A stretch of DNA of 64,000 nucleotides from positions 471,501 through 535,500 of the forward strand of contig JAJOZX010000089.1 in NCBI GenBank assembly GCA_023014485.1. Reading direction: 5' to 3'. Made by a program: the position numbers and the translations under genes. Positions 21,800 to 32,850 of this stretch are shown here, in pieces (the first letter of the stretch is position 1; the number at the start of each line of letters is the position of its first letter). A model generated the notes under the pieces. That model was not told the origin of the DNA, ran no database searches, and saw nothing but the letters and a program-made list of their open reading frames with translations. The DNA is from Bathynomus jamesi. Taxonomy: Eukaryota > Arthropoda > Malacostraca > Isopoda > Cirolanidae.

Positions 21800-22835
21800 T
21801 ACGTTTTCGTCAATTAACCTACCTAGCATTACCTATTTCATTAAAATGCACCCCCATCTTTATAAAAAAGCTAGGATCACTGAATTCTGACCACAGCTTT
21901 ACGAAGGGTACATTTTCCTCAGCACAAATCTCTTCTAATTTATTATTCAAAAATATCGTTTTAGACGTGATCCTAAGACCCAAACCGTGCCTAGGGCTAA
22001 TACCTAGAACTAAAGACCTATCTGACCTCGCCTTCAGGGACCTAATTAACCCCCTATATATCTCCAAAAGGTCAGGCACTCTCGTATCGAGCCTATACGA
22101 GTCGTTGCCCCCATACCATCGTCACCAACATCGAGTGACGGGAGGCAACGTCAATCCTATCCACTTCGTCTCTAACTCTGTCAACCCTGGCCCCTGGGAG
22201 ACAGACCCTCCTCCTCTTGGTTGGATGCCGTTTAACGAACTCTGTCCATATGGCGCACTAAAGAGTCCCCAATTAAAACAGTTTCGACGTCATTCACGTC
22301 CCTTTCCAAATGGGCGAAAGGGTTCGAAACCTCGATAGGGAGGGGATTCCTATCATCCATACGCGGCCTAGCTCCACCCTTAACTTCTTTAAATCCCTCC
22401 CTATCTACTAATCTCGGACCATCCTTAACCCCTTCCTCAACTGTATCCAACCTTCCCGATAAGCTACCTAAACTAGAAACTAGGTTACGCACCTCACCCT
22501 TCAAATTACTAACGTCTTCAACGTTAGTATTGGTTCGGCTTTCGTCAACCGTAGCCTTACCCCTGCTCTCATCAAGCGTTGCAAGTCTTTGTTACCTAAC
22601 GTACACTGCGTTTTATGTCAACTATTTCCTCCCTTAACTCGCAAAAGAAACAAACTGATCTCTCGGTAATCGCCATAGGACCGCCGTTATAATCATTAAA
22701 ATCCGAATACCACCGGTTTACCCCACACCTCGCACACGACACTTTCTGCAACGGCATCGCGCAGTTAAAATTAGTTTACAACCGTCACAAGTTTAGGTTA
22801 AATGAAGCCGGCACAGTATGAAAACTTCTAAATCG
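21800..22835 (-). pseudogene. CR1 ORF1 with Cys-rich finger and SGNH-like domain
   Basis: About 22640-22800 encodes a Cys-rich start (SCARCGVNRWYS ... SVCFFC) like a PHD-type finger. About 22500-22230 has a region ending VLIGDSLVRHMDRV, the GDS box of an SGNH/esterase domain. 21819-22079 has the C-terminal part with GVHFNEIGNAR, where the catalytic Asp/His box is expected. CR1 ORF1 proteins with an esterase domain are known. Frames change several times. Confidence 0.7.
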
Positions 22836-23129
22836 CTAAAAACCACTAATATTCAATTACTTAACTATAACAATGTGAATATAAACAAGTATATAAAATT
22901 CAAAACTTTCCAAAAGTAAAATTATTAGCAATATGCAAAAGTACAAGCAATATCAGAGAGCTCAGGAAATGCGTCCGTTCAGTACAGAGTCTGGCTGACG
23001 AATCCAGTACAGAGTCTGGCTAAAGAATGAAAAATTATATTAATTTTCTATTTTTATTTTAAAAGCGCCTTGAAGGCGCCTTTAAAAATTTGACGTGTAT
23101 TTTAAAGGTCAATATAAATTCCACACGAG
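22836..23129. other. Junction DNA, small direct repeat and hairpin
   Basis: CAGTACAGAGTCTGGCT occurs twice (about 22980 and 23005). AAAGCGCCTTGAAGGCGCCTTT (23062-23083) can form a short hairpin. Between CR1 fragment C and the next Polinton gene; no gene seen. Confidence 0.45.
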
Positions 23130-23697
23130 ATGTATGCTTCACTGCAAAGTTCAAAGAATCCAGCCACGGATCTAGATCCCCGTAAAAGCAGGATTAAAAG
23201 AATGGAAATCGAATTGCTAACCCTATTAAACAGTGATAAAACGCCTGATGAGAAAAGAATCTTATACAAAGAAGCTCTGCAGAAATTTCTTCACGAGTAC
23301 GAAAATTATAAGAACCCGAGAGAGATTCCCGTGGTTATTAGGCACAGCACGGGGAACGATGGACATGGTGACATAGGACCTGTGTCCGACAATAGAGCTG
23401 ACCAACCAAAGATTAATGGGTCGGGCAAACAACATATCGAGCATGTATTAAAAAGCACCCTCCCACATACACCGAAGAATAAAGGTTTAAGTCTTTATAA
23501 TCTATTGAATGAGGACCCCGCCATACAAGGGACCAATACAGGTGAGATCATTGTGGAAGGAGCAAAGGTACAGGGTACAGTAATCGAATATCGAAGACAT
23601 CGTCCATGATCTGGTGAGAAAGTGGGATAGGCCCTCACCATCAGGATGGAAGCATATTAAAGCAAGACTACAACAAATAAATGTCCCCAAACAATGA
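23130..23697 (+). pseudogene. Polinton PW-like protein, one frameshift
   Basis: 159 open codons (23130-23609) continued in another frame to about 23697 (VRKWDRPSPSGWKHIKARLQ, INVPKQ). The N-terminal helical block (LNSDKTPDEKRILYKEALQK) followed by a low-complexity middle and a C-terminal GW...NVP motif matches the uncharacterised protein often encoded beside the Polinton integrase. Function unknown in the family. Confidence 0.55.
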
Positions 23698-24883
23698 TAC
23701 GAAATCTGAACAGGTTAAGAGACTTGGAACATGCGTCGCACGTGGCAATTGAAGACGCCATCACCCCCGACGGTAACACCTCTGAAGAGGAGAAAGAAGT
23801 GAAACAACGGTCAACCCTACCGACGTGCCTCTAAAATACGCAAATGGCTAACATATTAAGAAGACGTTATGATGACATTTCTAACCCAGCCTCTTCCTGA
23901 GGCGTAGATAGACTGTACAGAAGTGTTTACGGAGTAGAGAAAAAAGATGTTGAGATTTGCGGGGGCAGGACGCTTGTACACTTCATAAGCCTGTGAGAAA
24001 AAGGTTTAAAACAGCCAAGACAACAGCTGCTTCGACTGACTATTTGGCAAGCAGATTTAACAGACATGCAAAGATATTCAGCGTATAAAGATGGTTACCG
24101 CTACATTATATTCATAATAGATGTATTCTCTGGATATCTGTGGCTAATTCATCTGAAATATAAATCACCCGAAACAGTTGCTAAAGCCACCAAAACGCTG
24201 ATTTTGAAAGAAAACAAGGTTCCTGGCTATTTTTGTACGGATATGGGGAAGGAATTTATAGGCCGTGCGTTTCAGAACATGTTGACAGAGTTTAATATCA
24301 GCTATTACACTACTAATTCTATACATAAGGCTTCTTTAGCCGTGTGTGTTCAACGTAACAAAGGAACGCATGCACCGCTATTTCACACATAAAAAACACA
24401 GATTTCTAGACATTCTGGAATCATTGGCCTCATCCTACAACCGCTCACACCATCGCACGATTGGGACAACCCCTAACGAAGCTTTAGAAAGATGTACGTG
24501 CCAAGAGGTGAGAAGAGATGGACCACCACCACCACCACACTGCGCGTTTCAAAATCAATGATTATATAAGGCTGTCGCGTTCGGGAAATAAATTCGCGAA
24601 TGGATTTGAGCAAGAATGGACACGTGATATTTTTAAAGTTAGGGCTATGAGACCTAAAGGTGAGATAATGATGTATTACGTTGAAGATTTGAATGGGGAA
24701 GAAATCGCAGGAGGCTTTTACCGCGAGGAGTTGCAGAGTGGCATTTAATTTAGGAAAAAATGTTTAAAGTCGAGAAAATTTTAGGAAGCAAAGGTTCAGG
24801 AAAGAGATGTACCTGGTGAAATGGCTAGGGTACCCAGAAAGCTTCAACACCTATATAAAAGCTGATGCAATAATGAAGCTTAA
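23698..24883 (+). pseudogene. Polinton integrase with chromodomain, inactive
   Basis: Retroviral-type integrase that inserts the element. 23698-23990 is a heavily broken N-terminal zinc-binding region. The core starts TIWQADLTDMQRYS (first Asp, about 24050), then IDVFSGYLWL, CTDMGKEFIG (second Asp, 24238). The block that should hold the catalytic Glu (after IHKAS, about 24335) is frameshifted and the ER pair is lost. KERMHRYFTHKKHRFLDILE and a C-terminal SH3-like region (24520-24748) follow, then a chromodomain (MYLVKWLGYPESFNTYIKAD, 24805-24865). Confidence 0.85.
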
Positions 24884-24895
24884 ATAGTATACAAC

Positions 24896-25752
24896 ATGGC
24901 TCCTAACCATTTCTAGGTCACACTCCCGTCCTCCTCGTCCCTGTCTGTACACCCTAACAACACACTAGCCAACTTTGTAACAGAACTCCATGGACCCATT
25001 GAATTGGGTCGTGATTCGTATGAGGTGGAGATATGTGAAATCCAGCTGGACACCCTCTTTTTAAATATTGATTATAAAGATACCGTTTTTACGATTCTTA
25101 GAGACATTGATTGTGAAAAAGCCGGGGTAACTCGGGATGAAACTATACGTATCGCCCGGACTGAGGTTGCACGGTATTACAGTACAGTAGTAACACTAGG
25201 TCCGGGCCGTTATGGTTCGGCTGAGGATGTTGAGACTTGAACGTAAGTTTAAAAAACTCAAATCTTACGACTGATTTAGTATACGAAATCGTAAACAAAG
25301 GAAACCCTGCACATACTCTAATCCTAAAATCAAAGGCTAACAGAAATATTAAAGACCAAAGTGTTCAAAATTATGACCTAGGGGCGATATCGATCAGCCT
25401 TCCAAAGACACATTTCACGAGGTACAACATGACTTGTCCAGCCTAATGTATCGGATGAAATTGGAGAAATTGGTTGCTGGCTATACACCCCGAAACATGT
25501 GCTACATTTACAGCAAATAGTGGAGCACCAGTTTGTTGGGGATACCCAGGCACGCCTGCTGCGCATTGCTCACATTCCCAACCACAGAGGAAGGAGGTTT
25601 GAGTATTACATACGAGACCCCATTATGCGAATGTTGCAACTAATCTAATAACCAATATCTCAATATGTATATAAGAATGATTGAGGGAAAAAATTTATCA
25701 TTCGGTGATGGGAGCTTAACAGTGAAGCTGCACTTTCGACGCACTGAGTTAT
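24896..25752 (+). pseudogene. Polinton PX, penton-like minor capsid protein
   Basis: Single jelly-roll minor capsid (penton) homologue of Polintons. The N-terminus reads VTLPSSSSLSVHPNNTLANF and then IELGRDSYEVEICEIQ, the family's typical opening; the C-terminus ends LTVKLHFRRTEL. An in-frame stop follows the sixth codon, and shifts occur near 25238, 25446 and 25650. Its stop is followed at once by the next ATG (TAATG at 25752-25756), a tight late-gene cluster. Confidence 0.75.
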
Positions 25753-25753
25753 A

Positions 25754-26135
25754 ATGGACAGAAAGCCTTTCACAGTCTATCGAGGGGTAAGATACCAGCG
25801 TGGTAGTGGACTTGGATCCATTTTTTCAACCACACTACAAAAAGGCTGTCCCTTTGCTGAAGAGGGGTGCCAGATACCTCGGAAGGAAAGCGCTACAATC
25901 AGTTCTTAACACTACAGAAGGCATACTGGCTGGGGCTAAACCTAAAGCAGCTCTAAAAAAGACACTTAAAGCGTACACGGGACGAAATCGTCAAAGATGC
26001 AAAGAGAAAAATGCGTGGTGGTGGGAAGAGGATTGTCTGGAAGGGATTACCATCACGTGGTATTAAATGTAAAAGGATATCAAAAAAGAAGTGTTATAAG
26101 CGAATGAAACCTATGGTTGACCATTTTTTTAACTG
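25754..26135 (+). pseudogene. Polinton pX-like basic/amphipathic peptide
   Basis: Starts MDRKPFTVYRG, followed by RYQRGSGLGSIF, a Gly-rich opening. After one frameshift comes an amphipathic stretch (KKAVPLLKRGARYLGRKAL), then a Lys/Arg-rich tail with a second shift (RKMRGGGKRI, RISKKKCYK). This architecture resembles adenovirus pX-like or membrane-active small proteins of adintoviruses and Polintons. Between penton and major capsid, as usual. Confidence 0.65.
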
Positions 26136-26219
26136 ATATAAGCTAACGACATTGATCTCATGAATCATAGTTTGTTTACTACTTATCGAGAGAGATACTA
26201 TTTCTAACTCGTCTTGGCA

Positions 26220-27499
26220 CGCTTCATCCATCCGTGTAGTTCACAATGTTGTAAATCGGAACTGTCCCTCTTTGACATGCCCCCAACTCAAGTTTCTATT
26301 GAACACTGACTTTATTACAATTAACCCTTTAAACACAATTAGTTCCCCGAGTGCCCCTATAGAATTCGTGATACCCAGCTCAGGCCCTTACTTTTTTGAC
26401 CCAAGCTGTGTGCACATGTACGCTAAACTACGTATAGCCCATTCTGATGGAACGGAATGCGATGACAAATATGCTTTATACCCTGAAACAAACTTTCTGC
26501 ACTCCATATTCAACCAGTGTGACGTATATTTAAATCAGGTCAACATATCGGCAGGCACGGGGTACTACCACCTACGAGCCTATCTGGAAAATGTCCTCAA
26601 CTTTTCCAAAGAAGCGAAGGATACCATTTTAAGTGCCGAGGGATATTATCAAGCTAAAGACGCAAGCAGTATAAAGGACAAATTTAAAAATTCTAAAAAG
26701 ATATGTGTATTGGATGCCTGCATACAAATTTCACATTCCAGGAGAAGTTGCTTGTGAATGGGGTGGATATGAAAATAAAGCTCACCCGCACGAATCCTGA
26801 GATCTGTTTAAATCTGGATGCTGATCAAGAAGAGGAGCAAAACCCGTTGTGGTTCACATTATGGAGACATACCTCCGCGTACGGCGAGTGAAATTAAGTT
26901 CACCAAAACAAATAGAAATTGAGAAAAATTTACTACACGCCACAGTAAAATACCCAATTAACAGAGTACAGATCAAACTATACACGGTGCCAGCAGGGTT
27001 GGCATCGAAACAGATAAACATAGCCCTGGGAAATCTACCTAAAAGGATATTAATTGGAATGCAGGAACACAATTCGGTGAATGGAAAATATAAAAAGATG
27101 CCTTTAAATTCGAGAATTTCGGCCTTAAAAATATAACTATACGTTAATGGCGTTGCGTTGGGAGGAACATTGGATACGGACTATTCATCAGACGCTGTGT
27201 TACCGCTTTGCGCGAGAGCATATAGTAATCTGGCCCATATTGCAGGTGATTGTGATGAGCTCGGGATTGGGGTAACGCAGAAAGAATTCATTGATCAATT
27301 TAACCTTTATCCGTTTGACATCACACCTGACTTATCTGCTAGCGTAAATACACACTTAAGTCCACAACAGAGTGGAAACATCTCAGTCAGATTGGAATTC
27401 GCCAAGCCTATAGACGCGCCTATTAGTGTACTAGTATACCTCGAGTCACAAGCCCTAATAGAAGTAGACAGATTTAGGGCGTTATCACTGACTTTTAAA
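26220..27499 (+). pseudogene. Polinton major capsid protein (double jelly-roll)
   Basis: Major capsid protein of the hexon-like double jelly-roll fold. The first block reads KSELSLFDMPPTQVSIE (about 26238-26290), then a frame change to PIEFVIPSSGPYFFDPSCV, KYALYPETNFLHSIFNQCDV, a middle block with EKLLVNGVDMKIKL, and the C-terminal block (DQFNLYPFDITPDLSA, LVYLESQALIEVDR). The frame changes near 26290, 26720, 26850 and 27140. The last block reads straight into the protease frame, so the original stop has been lost by a shift. Confidence 0.85.
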
Positions 27500-27880
27500 A
27501 TGGATGCGAATACACTTCAGAGAGTAATGAATAGTGAACGAATCACACGTTCCAAATTTATCGGTGTGTTTGCGAAGAAACATTGAATTGCCAACTACGC
27601 GATTGCGGTAGTCTTATTGTGAACACAGATGTCATTGGTAATGAAGGGATTCATTGGTTTGCAATCTATTTTAAAAATAGGGACCGCATGTACTATTTTG
27701 ATTCACTCGGGACTCAACCCTGGAGTGACCCTGTTATTGTAAAATTTCTCGATCAGTTGCATATCCCCGAAGTTGTGGAATCCCTTCCGGCTACAAGGAT
27801 ATTTTAGTAATACGTGTGGGATGTACTGCCTTTCATTTCTCATGCATATGTCACGTGGTAAAGAATTTATAAATTTTTAA
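27500..27880 (+). pseudogene. Polinton adenain-like cysteine protease
   Basis: Maturation protease of the adenovirus type. ATG at 27500 (MDANTLQRVMNSERIT). Catalytic His in NEGIHWFAIYF, Asp in YYFDSLGTQPW and Cys in TCGMYCLSFL, all readable. The frame changes near 27585 and 27805, so the copy is broken although all three catalytic residues remain. Confidence 0.83.
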
Positions 27881-28010
27881 AATTATTCGACCCGTCACAC
27901 TCAACGAAACGACGAAATGGTATGCAGACAGATAAAAGCCGTTTTCCGATTGTGCGTACTCGTTGTATAGTAGATGTTTTGTTCGTGTGTGTGTATATAT
28001 GTATATATAT
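27881..28010. other. Polinton 3' flank and (TA)n
   Basis: About 100 bp of unique sequence after the protease and then GTGTGTGTATATATGTATATATAT, into which SupX-4 is inserted. A Polinton terminal repeat was sought but not identified. Confidence 0.4.
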
Positions 28011-28265
28011 TAGGGTTTCATAAATTAAAAGTTTGGAAAAATTTTAATCCACATGGATCCCCTTGTTCCATTTGCTGAGGAGACTGATAAACCGAAGTAT
28101 TAATTCAATAGTTTAAAGTTTACGGGTCCCCAGTTTGATGCTCTGGCAGATCATAAACGGAAAAAATTAAACAAAAATCTGTCAATGAATTTTTATTCAA
28201 CAAACGAGTACCATTTCACTACACATTTTCACAAAGATACAAAAAACATAACCACTTCTTGCGAA

Positions 28266-30477
28266 TCATTTGTCCATGAAATCCTTCTTGGTTTTATTCG
28301 GGTATTTCGCCCAATGCTGCATCACAGTTTTGAGCAAATACTGCTTCTGCTCTTCGTTCTTCGTCAGAGAACAGTTGAACTCTTTGGTGAGCGCGATGGC
28401 TCTTTCGGCCCGATCGTTGACGACAGAGATTTTGTTAACAGTTGCCGCTGCTTGCTTGAAGCCCTCTACTTCAGTCCACTCGGCAACTGGCTTTTTCAAG
28501 AATTCTGTGTCCAAGTCGAATGCATGGAAGAAAGCCATCGTCTTTCCTGTCACGAACTCCGCCAGGTGTTTCGAGGCAAGATTCCTGACGTTCTTCCCTT
28601 GGGGTCGCTTGAGTTCCTTTTTCGATGCGGGCTTACCCAAACTGACGACCATCTGAGCCTTTTCTTCATCTGCCACATCTGCGTCGAAGAACGCCATGGC
28701 AATAAGAGTCTCAGAGATGTACCATAGGTGTCGAGACATGGCTTCTTGCGCAGCGTTCACACGAATATCCCGACATGGCAAAGGCTTCCGCGTCACGCAG
28801 AAATTCCAGATCACTGCGGCAGCCTTGCTTGAGGTTGCAGCACGAGTCCAACCTCGGATGTAGACGAGGGACACGAAGAGACCTACGGCTGTCAGAGCTT
28901 CCAACTCGTGACTCGACATCTTGAACTGTTTCTTCAGTACAATTACTTTCAAGGAGTAGATGGCTATCGCCATCCATCGAGCGTGATGGTAAGCGCCAGG
29001 GCTGAGAGGGAAATCCACCACTTTTGCTTCTCCCAGGAAGATGAGAACCAACTGTAGCAGTTCCTTGTAGTCATCGCGCTGATGCGACGTGCTCACCATC
29101 CCTCTCACCAGCAGGACTGACTTCTCCCTCAGTTCCCTCATAGAGTCATTGACTTGAGCAAAATCGTACGGCCGCTCGTCCAACCGGTCGATGAACTTCC
29201 ATTGTGCCTGAAACCTCTTGAAAACGGGTATATCGGGGCCACTTGAAGGGCCGTATGCACGCTTGAAGACGGAGCTGAGGATGACTTCATAGATGTGATG
29301 CCGACAGGGGAAGTACATGAGTTCTCTGCCAAGACCTTTCTCAATCAGGACGCAGGCCCCGATATGAATCCCGGTGTTCGACGCTGTCGTGTCGAAAGAC
29401 AGTCCCCGCACGCGCTCTTCCATCCTGTGTTCCTTGACCAAATCCAAGCAAACTCGCGCTATCTTCTCGCCGGTTCCGGACGTCACCTTAGGAACGCCGA
29501 GCAACTTCTCCTTGCCGTCGCCAGAGACGAGGACGGCGATCCGGTCAACGCTCTCCTTCCATTGCTCATTGTCAGGTAGGAGCTTACCGTCCCAATGCAA
29601 GACAAGAGGCTGACCAGGACAAACTTCGTCGGATTGATAACTTTCAGCAGCCACCTTCCTGAGAGCCTTGCGTGTGCAGTACATGGTACTGGCAGAAATG
29701 GACAGTTCATCCAAGTCAAAACCTAGTGATTTAGCCGCTGCAGCGTACGACATAGCTGAATCGCGGTACGAAATATTCAGCCGATCGTAGGTAGTCGTCA
29801 CATCCTGAGAGATCAGATTCCTGCGTCGCTTCTTGGTATTTCCCTTGGAGGAGGATGGAAAAACTTCCCCGGTTGGGTCAACGACATCTGAGTCAGTCTC
29901 TGACGAAGTTGAAATCACTAAAGCCCCCGTATCTTCTGCAGCTCCTTGTTCCTTCCTGGCCTTCTCCTGTTGTTCCTTAATCTTGTCCAGCCTCTTCCTT
30001 TTCCTAATCTCCTTATAGTGAAGCTTCATGTCAACAGGGCCCATGCTGCAGGAATTTGGATCTTCACGCTGCATGTCGAGAAAGTGGATGTCCTCCTGAT
30101 TCTTCATCATTTCCTTAGCCTGTGAATGAGCAATGTCCATGATCTCCTTCGCTATTGCCTCCTTGAACATCGCCTCCTTCACTCGGAAGGACTCTGCTTT
30201 ATGTGACTTGTGCTTCACAAGCCGGTCGTATTCCTTGAGAAGGGATTCCATCTTCCTCAAGGCCGAATCTCGACGCATCATTGGGATTCTCGCTCTCTCC
30301 CAAAATATGAGACAGGCATCCAGGCACAGGTTCAGGCATTTAGTACGTCCAAATTTTGCTCCTTTTGGTGGTAAAAGTACTTTTTGAGTACTTGCAACTG
30401 AGTTGGAAGGCCACTTGATGTGATGTTCGCATCCGTCTGGCAATAAGAAACACTTCTGTTTTCGCTCTGGTAGACAC
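28266..30477 (-). CDS. SupX-4 transposase, long intact exon
   Basis: The frame is open for about 736 codons from a splice acceptor (TTTTCTTTTCCAG| at 30478) to the stop at 28266; the first ATG gives 725 residues. Order: a Cys-containing start (KQKCFLLPDGCEHH), a helical region, a basic/coiled segment (KIKEQQEKARKEQG), an acidic Ser/Thr stretch, VLHWDGKLLPD (first putative catalytic Asp), LSFDTTASNTG (second), FPCRHHIYEV (C-x-x-H motif and Glu), DDYKELLQLVLIFLG, PGAYHHARWMA, and WYISETLIAMAFFD (conserved Glu). The only copy besides SupX-3 with an uninterrupted main frame. The 5' exon is not certain. Confidence 0.7.
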
Positions 30478-30543
30478 CTGGAAAAGAAAACAAACTAAAT
30501 AATTCCACAGAAATAATTTCACATCGTAATTAATTTCATTAAT

Positions 30544-30738
30544 TAAATAAAGAAAAGCAGTAACTGGGACTCGAACCAGTGTCATAGCCGTTTGGCGGCA
30601 TCGCTCAAGTCGGCGTACACAGCACGCTATCCACTACACCATCTAGGGAGTGGATAGCGTGCTGTGTACGCCGACTTGAGCGATGCCGCCAAACGGCTAT
30701 GACACTGGTTCGTCCCAGTTACTGCTTTTCTTTATTTA
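30544..30738 (-). repeat. 195-bp palindrome made of a tRNA-like unit
   Basis: Arms 30544-30635 and 30649-30738 are almost perfect inverted repeats around a 13-base centre. Read on the minus strand, the unit has an A-box-like GGTGTAGTGGATAGCG and a B-box GGTTCGAGTCCC. The other arm has lost two bases in the B-box (GGTTCGTCCC). Lies in the intron of SupX-4. Not a functional tRNA gene as far as I can fold it. Confidence 0.75.
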
Positions 30739-31187
30739 TAAAACTGATACGTGAACACTACGTTCTCTTTGACAATTCATTAATTAAATAAATTTCAATA
30801 CCGCAGTAAAATTACATTAATTAGTATCATAAATAATTACCAGCTTAGTTGTCCAATATGCAACAGACTAATTAATTTCATGTAATATTAATAATAAATA
30901 TCACTACCACAGTAAAATGAGATAATTAGTAGCATATATAATTACCTCCATAGTTGTCCAATAGGCTATACAACACGAACCGCTCAAGTGACGAAGAAAA
31001 CCGTCTTCACTGCAGGCAGGCGAGAAATGAACTGACAAAAGTCGTCAAAGTTGGGGACCTCTAAATGCAGCGCGATCTGGTTCAAACTTGCACAAACGTG
31101 TTTTCTTGTTCTTTAGAATACGGAGAAACGTGTGGATTAAAACTCCAAGCTCATTTTTATTTTACCCTATAGGTATGAAACACCCTA

Positions 31188-31221
<34 letters not shown>

Positions 31222-31360
31222 TTGTAACCAATAATGTTAGTTTGTATATTCTGTAGTTTAAGGTGGTTATTGTACTAAAAACATGATTTCTTTCATTTAA
31301 TAAATTGATGAAAATGCAGTTTTCTTTCCCGTAAAAAAAGATCGAAACAAAAATACTTAC
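31188..31360 (-). other. (TA)n tract and intronic DNA
   Basis: 31188-31221 is (TA)n. 31222-31360 follows a GTAAGT donor at 31360-31355 on the minus strand and is the start of an intron of the gene fragment described next. Confidence 0.5.
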
Positions 31361-32073
31361 ATTATTTCGGTGACAATCGTTGGGTTCACTTCTCGGTAAA
31401 TCTTCTACCTCCGTATTCAGGTCCACAACATGGGTTTTTTCAAAACGAAAAGATTGTATAACACGTGTCAAATCCTCATCAGACCTTAAAAGAGAAAGAA
31501 TAATTCATTAGTTCATACTGAATCTTTTTTAATATAAACCCAAAACATATGCAGAGTATACATATAGTAAGAGTATTACAATGTGAAGATATCTTTGAAC
31601 AGCTCAGAGAAGTTCCTTTAAGAGAAAATTCCGAACATTACGGAATTTATAAAATTATTTAAAACATGCAAAAGATTGCTATAAAAAAATTCAATGAATC
31701 AAAACAGGATTTTAGCATAATTGCAAACTAATCTATAATTGCGGATACCTAAATGAAGCATTTTTAATGTGATAAAATGAATTACAACCCTCCATATATA
31801 TATAATGAAATAATCCAGAACAGTGCTTTCTGACAGGCAGTTTAAATAATAAGCTTGAGAATAATTGGCTACAAAGAATAAAATTACAGGCACTTACATT
31901 TCTACGGCAGTCCCTTGCGTCGGATCGTAAGGAGCATCATTGCAAATACCATCAACGGTTTGCGTTGGAAATAATCTATCCCGGTTAGCGGCGTTAAAAA
32001 GATTAATTGTGGACAACGCTACAATGTCACCATTTTTATATAAATCCGGTAAACTGTAAAGTTCTTGATTCAT
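31361..32073 (-). CDS. 5' part of an unknown spliced gene, two exons
   Basis: Exon 1 is 32073-31898 (ATG start, MNQELYSLPDLYKNGDIVAL..., ends AAAT|GTAAGTGCC). Exon 2 is 31484-31361 (CTTTTAAG|GTCTG ... AATAAT|GTAAGTAT). Exon 1 ends in phase 2 and exon 2 completes the codon and stays open; together they give exactly 100 codons with no stop, ending in phase 0. The product is acidic, without a recognised domain. No further exon in frame was found downstream; SupX-4 lies in the next intron in the same orientation. It may be a host gene or part of an unrecognised element. Confidence 0.5.
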
Positions 32074-32344
32074 GGCGGAGGGAATGTTTATTCACTGGTG
32101 AAAATAACTACTGTGACTCCCAGCTGAAAATATTTACTTTTATATGCATGATCCCCAAGTACCACCCAAAAAGACTAATAGGCGGTTCGTAAGTTTAATG
32201 ATTGGTTGTCAATGTAACTGGGCAGGGATATGATAAATTTGTGTACCAATCGTAACAAATATCACGGGCCCATGCTTTGGACGTCCTGATTGGTCGACTA
32301 ATGGTGTCTTTATATTCTCTCCGTAGATTTAATGCCCACATCGT
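32074..32344. other. Upstream DNA of the gene fragment, no gene
   Basis: No frame. It would contain the promoter of the minus-strand gene. No convincing TATA box or initiator is placed. Confidence 0.35.
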
Positions 32345-32810
32345 GTATTACCACTTGCAGTCTCTACCACGATAAGATTTGCATTCATACTATTCCCGGT
32401 TTTCCAATTTTAGAACCCAACTCATAATGCAATATCCCTCACCCTTTTGCAACATTAATCAACATTTGCCACCTCTATCACGACAATATTTTACATTATT
32501 ATTTTTTGCGGTCATACTATTCGATCCTCAATTTTTCCCATTTTTTATAGGGAGATGGACAACTTGAGCGGCTTCAAGTTGTTATAGGAATATCTTCATC
32601 AGAGCCGCTCAGCCCAGTACCACAGGAAACAAAATTAGCGCCGCAACTATTCATAATCCTGACATAGATCATTACCAGAGACAGCACAGTAACATCCGAT
32701 GACACAAAGATCGTTAGGAAATAAGAAATCTAGAAGATCTCTACAAGCAGAATGTTTTCGTGCTTATTGTTTTTTGCGGTCAGACTATTCTCAGCTTTCC
32801 CAAGATTCCC

Positions 32811-32850
<40 letters not shown>

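Larger units (their letters stand above)
1179..28010. mobile_element. Polinton (Maverick), multiply interrupted and decayed
   Basis: The set of genes is diagnostic: protein-primed polB, FtsK/HerA-type packaging ATPase, retroviral-type integrase with a chromodomain, adenain-like cysteine protease, double-jelly-roll major capsid, penton-like PX and a pX-like basic peptide. polB and ATPase are divergent, and capsid, protease and integrase lie on the ATPase side. Removing the recognised insertions (Tc1, maT, LINE, MITE, CR1 stack) leaves about 14 kb, a usual size for the family. Nearly all genes are frameshifted, so this copy is dead. I could not identify terminal inverted repeats; the left limit is the outermost plausible small ORF and the right limit is the SupX-4 boundary, so both ends are approximate. 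Confidence 0.85.
28011..31187 (-). mobile_element. SupX-4, unclassified TA-inserting DNA transposon
   Basis: The left end TAGGGTTTCATA (28011) and right end TATGAAACACCCTA (31187, reading TAGGGTGTTTCATA inward) form a short TIR, and both sides are (TA)n. One long minus-strand gene lies inside. 30478-31150 holds a probable intron with a tRNA-like palindrome (30544-30738) and two diverged copies of a roughly 120-bp unit (about 30777-30945), each with a possible donor (AG|GTAATTAT). Same family as the three copies at 52.4-60.9 kb. Confidence 0.75.

Noticed and set aside
22001..22338. Plus-strand 213-codon frame over the CR1 ORF1/EN region
   Set aside because: It is antisense to the SGNH-like domain, whose motifs (GDSLVRH, HFNEIGNAR) are on the minus strand.
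28185..28727. Plus-strand 180-codon frame inside SupX-4 and similar plus-strand frames in SupX-2 and SupX-3
   Set aside because: They are antisense shadows of the transposase genes. The minus-strand frames carry the conserved motifs shared by four copies.
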